A DNA stretch of 13,390 nt from Desulfobacterales bacterium. GTDB lineage: Bacteria > Desulfobacterota > Desulfobacteria > Desulfobacterales > JAFDCJ01. Each line of letters begins with the position of its first letter. Positions within the stretch are counted from its first letter, which is position 1. Location of the stretch: positions 5,870,118 through 5,883,507 of the forward strand of contig CP070771.1 of assembly GCA_020345785.1 (NCBI GenBank). The letters are read 5' to 3'. The notes under the pieces were generated by a model. The model was not told the origin of the DNA, made no database searches, and was given only the letters and a program-made list of their open reading frames with translations. Both the position numbers and the translations under genes were made by a program. Below are positions 6,846-13,188 of the stretch, in pieces.

Positions 6846-7844
6846 CTATCCTGAATCTTTTAAATCCTGAATCCGTTTGACCAAGGGCGGCAGAATTTCA
6901 TGGACGTCACCGATAACGCCCAGATCTGCAAAACGGAAGATCCTCGCCCGCGGATCCTTATTGATTGCAATCACTAGATGCGAATTTTCCATCCCGGCCG
7001 TATATTCATTGGCCCCTGAGATGCCGCAGTTAATGATCAGACGGGGGACCACGGTTTTGCCCGTCTGACCGATCTGACTCTCAAAGGGTAGGGTCTGCCA
7101 ATCAATAACCGGCCGCGTACCTCCTACGCAAGCGCCCAGAGCCGTTGCCAGTTGATGGATAATGTCAAATGACTCGCCCTTGCCGACGCCGCGTCCCCCT
7201 GCCACAATGATATCCGCTTCCTCGAGGTCCAGGGCTTCAGGATCGGTCGCCACAACTTCAACCAGCTCGGTTTGAAGATCAGAAGGCCGGACCGTCAGGG
7301 CTTCGATTTCAATTGCGGGCCGAGCCTGCTCTTTGGGGTCGTCCGGTGTCAACACCGCGGGCAGAAAAGATATGATGACCGGCGCCGTGCTTTCGATCTG
7401 AATTTCTTCAAACAGATAACCGTTGGAGATCGTACGAACAGCACAGGGTTGACCGTTTTTCCCAATTTTAAAATCAACGGTCCGGCTGATCAGGGCCGTT
7501 TCCAACAGCGCGGCCAGTCGTGGGGCCAAATCATCGGCTTCCGCCGACTGCGCCGTCAGTAAATAGGACGGCTTCTCGCGCTGCACCAGCCGGACGATTT
7601 TGCGAGCGAACAGCTCCCCGTGATACCCGGCAGCGTCTTCGTCCTGAAGGTAAATGACGCGATCCGCCCCATAGGCCCCCAACTTCGACAGCTCCTCTGA
7701 CAGGCCATGGCCGAAGGCCACCGCCGTGACCCTGCCAGACTCGCCGAGATCGGCGAAAATGTGCCGCGCTTCCGCAATGAGTCCGAATGTGACCTCTTCA
7801 ATCCTGAAGTCTCGATGCTGAACCAGAATCCAAATATCCATCAT
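6846..7844 (-). CDS. etfA: Electron transfer flavoprotein, alpha subunit
   Basis: A 332-residue EtfA/FixB protein. The C-terminal FAD domain is clear: GGRGVGKGESFD at 216-227, GGTRPVID at 241-248 with the flavin-contacting arginine R244, SQIGQTGKTV at 256-265, GISGANEYTAGM at 274-285, and NKDPRARIFRFADLG at 295-309. In most EtfA proteins the fourth motif reads close to GISGAIQHLAGM, so this protein has Glu-Tyr where Gln-His is usual. The ATG at 7844 is followed by a second ATG at 7841; GGAAAG lies just upstream. The gene starts about 100 bases after the second OYE-like gene and is probably co-transcribed with it. EtfB is encoded beyond the cytochrome and EMO genes. The FAD here would accept electrons from a cytoplasmic dehydrogenase; the two neighbouring flavoproteins are obvious candidates. 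Confidence 0.95.
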   Translation of the reverse strand: MMDIWILVQHRDFRIEEVTFGLIAEARHIFADLGESGRVTAVAFGHGLSEELSKLGAYGADRVIYLQDEDAAGYHGELFARKIVRLVQREKPSYLLTAQSAEADDLAPRLAALLETALISRTVDFKIGKNGQPCAVRTISNGYLFEEIQIESTAPVIISFLPAVLTPDDPKEQARPAIEIEALTVRPSDLQTELVEVVATDPEALDLEEADIIVAGGRGVGKGESFDIIHQLATALGACVGGTRPVIDWQTLPFESQIGQTGKTVVPRLIINCGISGANEYTAGMENSHLVIAINKDPRARIFRFADLGVIGDVHEILPPLVKRIQDLKDSG

Positions 7845-7948
7845 CGCTTTCTTTCCGTTCAGCGCAGCGCTGCTTAAGTGAAACGGTCTTCAAACGCAGC
7901 GCTCCGATGTCTCTTAGCTCCAATTTCCCACTCATCCCTCAACCCGCT

Positions 7949-9907
7949 TCACAACAGTCTACCGACCCGATGGCCTTCCATGATTGCCATATCGGTTTTT
8001 CGCGGGGCAATACAATCGCCGATCCGATAAAGCTCTTTGACCTTTCCTTTGAGAGCAAAATACAGCTCCTCACAGGCCTGATTGCCGGCCGCCAGCACTA
8101 CCGTGTCATAACCGTCAAATTCGACCATCTCGTTGGAATAAACGTTGAGTCCTTTGACCAAGGTGCCCTGTATTTCAAGCACCGCAATATCGGGCGTAAA
8201 TGTGACTGCTTTACTTGCCAACCGCCGGCGTGCCAAAAATAGATCCTGCAGGGGCCCAAGGCCGGCTCCCACAAAGAGTGTCGGGGTGATGATGTGAACC
8301 GTTTTGCCGGCGTTTGCCAGCAGCTCGGCTGTGCCCGTTGCCTGATGATGACCGTCCATATCAATCAGCAGCACTTTGGGACCGGCTTGCACCTCGCCGT
8401 TCAATATCTGCCAGGTCGTGACGACCTCCGGTGCACCGTATTCCCCAGGAAAGGGCTTCTCTTTGGGTACAGAACCTGTAGCGATGACCACGGCATCGGG
8501 ATTTTGCTGGAGCACGATCTCCGGGGTGGCTTCGGTGCCGAGTCGGAGATCAATGTCCAGCTTGTTCACCTGCCCGATCAGCCAGCGGGTGACGCCGGTC
8601 AGCTCCTGGCGGCCCGCAACTTTGCCCGCGAGAATGTTTTGTCCGCCGACCTCGTCATTTTTTTCCAGGACAATCACCCGATGTTTTCTGAGGGCCGCCG
8701 TCCGCGCAACTTCAAGACCCGCCGGACCGGCTCCTACCACAACGACTTTTTTGGGTTTATCGCATGATCTGAGGGTGCCTGTCCCGAGCGTCTTTTCCTG
8801 TCCGACCGCGGGGTTTTGAATGCATCCCAGACTGAAACCCAGTCCCATTCTGGCGATGCAACCCTGGTTGTCGGCAATACAATGGCGAATATCGTCAAAC
8901 CTGCCTTCCAAAGCCTTGTTGGGCAGTTCCGGGTCACATATGAGGGCCCGCACCATACCGATCATGTCGGCATGACCGTCGGCCAGTATTTTCTCAGCCA
9001 GATGGGGATCGTTAATCCGATTGGTGCAGAAAACCGGCAGGCGAATCACGGCGCGAATGGCTGCCGACAGGGGGACGGTATAAGCTAAGGGCACATGCAT
9101 GGAGCCTTCCACTAAGAAGAGATTGAAAAATGTGCCCAGGCTCAGATCCATGAAATCGATCTGGCCGGTGGATTCCAAGCAAACAGAGATTTTTTTGGCG
9201 TCTTCCAGGGTCAGGCCGCCGCGGGGATGCATTTCATCGGCATTTAAACGCACGCCGAGGGTAAAATCAGGGCCCACCGCCTTGCGCACGGCATCCACCA
9301 CCTCCAGGCAAAACCGTATGCGGTTTTGAAAACTGCCGCCGTAATTGTCGCGGCGCAAATTCGTGGCCGGTGATAGAAATTGCCGAATGAGCGAGCTGTG
9401 GCCCAGTTGCAGTTCGATGCCATCGAACCCGCCTTCCACTGCGTGACCGGCGCTTCTGGCAAAGTAAGCAATACACTCCTGGATATCCTCAATTTCCATT
9501 TCTTTGGCGGTTTCGCGGAATATGGGATCTCGTTCCGGTGAAGGGCCCCAGACCGGAAGGCGGGATATCTTGCCGTCACCCTGCAGGCCGTTGTGATTCA
9601 GCTGGGCAAAGATCTTCGTATCATATTCATGGATTGTCTCGGTGAGCCGTTTAAAACCCGGGATGCTGTCCGGGTCAAAGGCATCCACCAAGTGGGCATA
9701 AGGATGGTCGGTAGGATGGATCCCCAATTCCTCGGTCGTAATGAGTCCGCAGCCGCCCTTGGCGCGCTCCCGATAATAAAAAATATGACGTTCGCTGATC
9801 TGATGATCCTCGCCGAAGTTGGTCATGTGAGCGGCAAAGTGAATTCGGTTGGCAACGATCACCGAGCCGATTTGTAATGGTGAAAAAAGATATTTCAGCT
9901 CAATCAC
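7949..9907 (-). CDS. FadH/Old Yellow Enzyme-like oxidoreductase, second of tandem pair
   Basis: A 652-residue protein with the 2,4-dienoyl-CoA reductase/trimethylamine dehydrogenase layout: FMN TIM barrel (about 5-335), Fe-S region (343-362), then an FAD/NAD(P) Rossmann part beginning VVGAGPAGLE at 390-399 and closing with YRIGDCIAP (627-635). The Fe-S motif is C343-x2-D346-x3-C350-x11-C362, with Asp in place of the expected second Cys. At the GYLxxQFLSP-type site, where the family usually has an active-site Tyr, this protein has S172 (SLIRQFLSP). It starts at GTG 9907, inside GTGA with the stop of the preceding paralogue. Proteins of this class are known beside mycofactocin genes in several phyla, but their function is not established. 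Likely role (inference): electron transfer between reduced mycofactocin or a substrate and ETF. Confidence 0.9.
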   Translation of the reverse strand: MIELKYLFSPLQIGSVIVANRIHFAAHMTNFGEDHQISERHIFYYRERAKGGCGLITTEELGIHPTDHPYAHLVDAFDPDSIPGFKRLTETIHEYDTKIFAQLNHNGLQGDGKISRLPVWGPSPERDPIFRETAKEMEIEDIQECIAYFARSAGHAVEGGFDGIELQLGHSSLIRQFLSPATNLRRDNYGGSFQNRIRFCLEVVDAVRKAVGPDFTLGVRLNADEMHPRGGLTLEDAKKISVCLESTGQIDFMDLSLGTFFNLFLVEGSMHVPLAYTVPLSAAIRAVIRLPVFCTNRINDPHLAEKILADGHADMIGMVRALICDPELPNKALEGRFDDIRHCIADNQGCIARMGLGFSLGCIQNPAVGQEKTLGTGTLRSCDKPKKVVVVGAGPAGLEVARTAALRKHRVIVLEKNDEVGGQNILAGKVAGRQELTGVTRWLIGQVNKLDIDLRLGTEATPEIVLQQNPDAVVIATGSVPKEKPFPGEYGAPEVVTTWQILNGEVQAGPKVLLIDMDGHHQATGTAELLANAGKTVHIITPTLFVGAGLGPLQDLFLARRRLASKAVTFTPDIAVLEIQGTLVKGLNVYSNEMVEFDGYDTVVLAAGNQACEELYFALKGKVKELYRIGDCIAPRKTDMAIMEGHRVGRLL

Positions 9908-11853
9908 AGTCGTTCCCCTACTTTGCGCCCCTCCAGAATGGCCATATCAATGCCGCGTGGCGCCACACAGTCGCCGATGCGATACAGTTCTTTGACGCGG
10001 CCTTTCAATTGCCGATAAAGTTGATCATGGGCCACGTTGCCCATATCGAGGATGATGGTGTCAAAGTTTTCGAATCGGATCGGCGCATTGGTGAATATTG
10101 CCCGGGCCTTGACCACATTCTCATCTATTTCATCAATGATGACATCCGAGGTAAAGGTGACGCCTTTCTGCAGCAGCCGCTGCCGGGTCAAATAAAGATC
10201 TCCCAGCGGCCCCAGCTCGATCCCGATAAACAGGTCACTGGTTACCATATGGATTTTTTTGCCCTGATCGGCCAGCAGTTCGACGGTCGCCGTCGCATGA
10301 TGCCCCCCGTTTTCGTCGATAAACAGAATCTTTTCACCCACTGCAAAGGTCCCATTTAAAACCTGCCAGACATTGAGCACCAGCGGCGGACCGTAATTAC
10401 CCGGTACCGGTTTCGGGTGCGGCCGAGAGCCTGTAGCGACCACAACGGCATCGGGATTTTTCTGCAGGACGCTTTCGGCGGTCATCGTTGTTTCAGTAAC
10501 AATCGGCACTTGAAGCTGCGCCAAGGCGTGCTTTAGATATCGAATGACACCGGCCATGGGTTGCCGCCCGGGCCGTTTTTTTATCAGATTGATCTGACCG
10601 CCGATCTGGCTCTCTTTCTCATAAACAGTCACCGTGTGGCCCCGTAACCGTGCAATGCGGGCGGCTTCCAGGCCGGCCGGACCGCTGCCGACCACCATTA
10701 CCTGTTTACGTTTTGCCGGGGATTGATAACTCTCGATACCCGACATGGACTCCTCCCCCACCAGGGAGTTTTGAATGCAACCCAGCGCTTTGTTCTGGTT
10801 AATGCGACCGATGCAGCCTTTGTTGTCTTTGACGCAATAGCGTATATCTTCCAAGCTTCCAGCGCGTGCTTTTTGGACCATATCCGGATCACAAATTAAG
10901 GCGCGCACAAACCCGACAACATCCGCTTTTTGAGCAGCTATGATATCTTCGGCCATCTGGGGAAAGCCAATCTGATAGCTGGCCATCACCGGAAGGTCGA
11001 CGCTTTTTTTGATCTGTTCGGCCATCTCGACCGTAAAGCCAATGGGCGTGTGCATGGAAGCCAAAATGAGATACAGATTATAGTAGGTTCCCACCGAGGT
11101 GTTGATAAAATCAATATGCCCGGTGCTTTCGAAGCGCTGCGCAAACTGGCGCGACTCTTCAATGGTGATGCTGCCCCAGAATTTTTCATCCACACATAGG
11201 CGAACGCCGACCGAAAAGTCGGCGCCAACCGCTTTGCGAGTGGCATGAAGCACTTCCAGGGGCAGGCGCATGCGATTTTCCTGACTGCCCCCGTATTCAT
11301 CCCGGCGATGATTACTGAGCGGAGAAAGAAATTGGCGCAGCAAAGACTGCGGTCCCATGTCTATCTCGACACCATCAAACCCGCCTGCGCGTGCCAGCTC
11401 GGCGGCCCTGGCAAAGGCCTTGACGACGGTTGCCATATCCTCCACTTCCATGACTTTGGCGGTTTCACCAAACTCGATATCAGAGATAGCGGAGGGGCCC
11501 CATACCGCCTCGCGGGAAATGGCACCGCTGCTTTGAAATCCGTGATGGTTCAGCTGAGCGAATATGCGGGTTTCGAATTCATGAACCGCGGTGGTCAACC
11601 GCCGGTAATCATCAACCACCTCGGGCCGAAAGGCTTCGATCATGGCTTCCCAGGGCCGGTCAGCGGCATGAATCGAAAGCTCCCCAACGATAACGAGGCC
11701 GCAGCCACCCTGGGCTCGGCGTCGGTAGTAGGCGATATGGCGTTCATCCAGACGACCCCGGCGGGCGAAATTCGTCCGGTGCGCCAGAAAGCAGACGCGG
11801 TTGGTCAGCTCGACGCTGCCGACTTTCAGTGTTGTAAAGAGATTATCGTACAT
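9904..11853 (-). CDS. FadH/Old Yellow Enzyme-like oxidoreductase, first of tandem pair
   Basis: A 649-residue paralogue of the next gene, with the same three parts: FMN barrel (about 5-332), Fe-S region, and an FAD/NAD(P) domain starting VVGSGPAGLEAA at 387-398 and ending YRIGDCVAP (624-632). The Fe-S motif is C340-x2-D343-x3-C347-x11-C359, again with Asp replacing a cysteine. S170 stands where dienoyl-CoA reductases carry Tyr. The barrel segment around SVGTYYNLYLILASMH (253-268) matches SLGTFFNLFLVEGSMH in the paralogue, so the pair share an altered substrate pocket. The ATG at 11853 fits the family start (MYDNLFTTLKVG). It is the first gene after a 321-base gap and overlaps the second OYE gene by 4 bases, which suggests equal production and perhaps a hetero-oligomer. 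The substrate is unknown. Confidence 0.9.
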   Translation of the reverse strand: MYDNLFTTLKVGSVELTNRVCFLAHRTNFARRGRLDERHIAYYRRRAQGGCGLVIVGELSIHAADRPWEAMIEAFRPEVVDDYRRLTTAVHEFETRIFAQLNHHGFQSSGAISREAVWGPSAISDIEFGETAKVMEVEDMATVVKAFARAAELARAGGFDGVEIDMGPQSLLRQFLSPLSNHRRDEYGGSQENRMRLPLEVLHATRKAVGADFSVGVRLCVDEKFWGSITIEESRQFAQRFESTGHIDFINTSVGTYYNLYLILASMHTPIGFTVEMAEQIKKSVDLPVMASYQIGFPQMAEDIIAAQKADVVGFVRALICDPDMVQKARAGSLEDIRYCVKDNKGCIGRINQNKALGCIQNSLVGEESMSGIESYQSPAKRKQVMVVGSGPAGLEAARIARLRGHTVTVYEKESQIGGQINLIKKRPGRQPMAGVIRYLKHALAQLQVPIVTETTMTAESVLQKNPDAVVVATGSRPHPKPVPGNYGPPLVLNVWQVLNGTFAVGEKILFIDENGGHHATATVELLADQGKKIHMVTSDLFIGIELGPLGDLYLTRQRLLQKGVTFTSDVIIDEIDENVVKARAIFTNAPIRFENFDTIILDMGNVAHDQLYRQLKGRVKELYRIGDCVAPRGIDMAILEGRKVGERL

Positions 11854-11981
11854 AAGACATGGCCCACCGCCGGCAAACTTGCTTTTTTACCGGAGCGTGG
11901 CGTGTCGGAATAAACCCTAACGTTGCATAAACATGAAATCTCTTCATTCGGAGAAAAAATAAGAGAGTCGGTACGCTGGTC

Positions 11982-12061
11982 GATACTGGATGCTTGATAC
12001 TGGATACTGGATATCCAGGAATGCGCCGAGGGTGAGATCCAGAAACATCCAGTATCCAGAT
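11982..12061. repeat. Imperfect inverted repeat with tandem ATACTGGAT units
   Basis: Three copies of a unit close to GATACTGGAT run from 11982 to about 12013 and pass into ATATCCAG, itself a small palindrome with the last copy. The other arm at 12037-12061 has ATCCAG, ACATCCAG and TATCCAGAT, the reverse complement of the units. A spacer of about 20 bases (ATGCGCCGAGGGTGAG core) lies between the arms. Like the two other gap repeats it is an inverted repeat built of short tandem units, with an unrelated unit sequence. It may be a mobile or dispersed intergenic element or a transcript hairpin. Confidence 0.75.
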
Positions 12062-12093
12062 CACGTAATATTTCCAATGACTTTCATCAGAAC

Positions 12094-12123
12094 ACCATAA
12101 GGGCAAGAAAACATTTTATGCAA
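12094..12123 (-). promoter_or_regulatory. Weak promoter-like match upstream of the OYE-like genes
   Basis: On the minus strand TTGCAT (12123-12118) is followed after 18 bases by TATGGT (12099-12094), each four of six to the sigma-70 consensus. Position fits a promoter for the OYE-OYE-etfA set, about 240 bases before its first start and ahead of the palindromic repeat. The match is weak and could be chance. Confidence 0.18.
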
Positions 12124-12174
12124 TCTAAAGGTAAAGGCCAAGTGAATCATCTGAACTCAAATTCAAAAATAGCT

Positions 12175-13188
12175 TCAGGCAGCGTTTTTAAGGTTCACCA
12201 GACATTCCGGGTCCGGCATGGCGATGTCGTGATAGGTGTGAAAGGCCATCGCCGGACACCCCCCGCGGCAGGCCTCAAACCGGGCACAGGTTCGACAAGA
12301 CTCGATATTCAGATTTCTCAGACTATGGAATACCGCAGCCTGATCCCACATGTCTTTGAAGCTTGTCGTGCGCACGTTACCGGCAAGGAACGGCGTCTCC
12401 TGCATGAATGCGCAGGGGTATACATCGCCGGTTGGCGAGATGCAGCAGGTCATTTTAGCGGCACCGCACATATCCAGACCCTTGCGGCGGCGCGATTCAG
12501 AGGTCAAACAGAAAAAAGAATCACCGGTGCGCACCAGATCATGTTTTTGGAGCCAATCGGCAAAAGCTTCCAGCTGATCTTTATCAGGTCCCAAATAGGA
12601 TTTACTGGCTTTGCCCCGGCCTGAAGGCCGGAATCGAGATACCCTGAGCTCGGCCCGATAATCCCGGGCAAGACTGCGAAGATCGTCTAATTGAGAATAA
12701 TTTAGCCTTGTCAGGACGGTATTGATGCTGAAAGCGACCTCGTTTTTCGCCAGATAGTCAATGCCTCCCATGATTTTTTCATAGGTTCCTTTGCCCCGGA
12801 TCCGATCGTTGACGTCCTCGGTGGCACCATCAAGGCTGACCTGCAGGTATAGCATTTTCAGTTTTGCCAGGTGTTTGGCCAGGTCATTGTCAATAAGGGT
12901 GCCGTTGGTGCTCACACAGGTTACCAGTCCCTTGGCGTGAGCATAGTTTAGCAGATCAATAGTGTCCTTGCGTATAAGCGGTTCACCGCCGCCGATATTT
13001 ACCTGGAACACCTTCAGGCCGGTCAACTCGTCCACCAGTTTTAAACACTGCTGTGGAGAAAGCTCATCCGTTGCGACCATCCCGGAATCAGACAAACAAT
13101 GAACGCATCGAAGATTGCATTGCAACGTTAGCTCCCAGGTCAGGTTCACCGGAGCCCTCAGGCCCATTCTGGCCATTTTAACACTCAA
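12175..13188 (-). CDS. mftC: Mycofactocin radical SAM maturase MftC
   Basis: A 337-residue radical SAM/SPASM protein. The N-terminal segment APVNLTWELTLQCNLRCVHC contains C24, C28 and C31 for the SAM-bound [4Fe-4S] cluster, and its wording is typical of MftC. GGGEP at 66-70 binds SAM; VSTNGTLI is at 92-99. The SPASM region has many cysteines: C241, C248/C249, C259, then C298, C301, C307, C311 and C329, enough for two auxiliary clusters. MftC acts on the precursor MftA held by MftB: it oxidatively decarboxylates the C-terminal Tyr and then forms the Val-Tyr C-C bond. Start: TTG at 13188 has AAGGAG six bases upstream; ATG at 13176 is the alternative. The TTG lies inside the end of mftB, so the two are translationally coupled. 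The usual next genes mftD and mftE do not follow. Confidence 0.94.
   Translation of the reverse strand: MSVKMARMGLRAPVNLTWELTLQCNLRCVHCLSDSGMVATDELSPQQCLKLVDELTGLKVFQVNIGGGEPLIRKDTIDLLNYAHAKGLVTCVSTNGTLIDNDLAKHLAKLKMLYLQVSLDGATEDVNDRIRGKGTYEKIMGGIDYLAKNEVAFSINTVLTRLNYSQLDDLRSLARDYRAELRVSRFRPSGRGKASKSYLGPDKDQLEAFADWLQKHDLVRTGDSFFCLTSESRRRKGLDMCGAAKMTCCISPTGDVYPCAFMQETPFLAGNVRTTSFKDMWDQAAVFHSLRNLNIESCRTCARFEACRGGCPAMAFHTYHDIAMPDPECLVNLKNAA

Larger units (their letters stand above)
11854..12174. other. 321-base gap between mftC and the OYE-like genes
   Basis: No credible gene is seen. The stretch holds the ACTGGAT inverted repeat (11982-12061), an AT-rich part next to mftC with a weak promoter-like match (12094-12123), and about 120 bases before the first OYE gene with no recognised motif. 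Short minus-strand frames across it lack a ribosome binding site and are read through the repeat. I looked for an MftA-like precursor ending in Gly-Val-Tyr and found none. Confidence 0.6.

Noticed and set aside
3038..7844. EtfAB as an electron-bifurcating complex
   Set aside because: No acyl-CoA dehydrogenase or NADH-side partner is present, and the adjacent EMO-type membrane protein fits a simple ETF-to-quinone route; bifurcation cannot be judged from this sequence alone.
11245..11913. Open frame of 222 codons on the plus strand
   Set aside because: It lies almost wholly opposite the N-terminal part of the first OYE-like gene, has no ribosome binding site I can see, and its translation resembles no family.
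11826..12106. Two short overlapping minus-strand frames (83 and 87 codons) across the mftC-OYE gap
   Set aside because: They are read through the inverted repeat, overlap each other and the OYE start, and show no leader-peptide or domain features; neither ends in the Gly-Val-Tyr expected for MftA.
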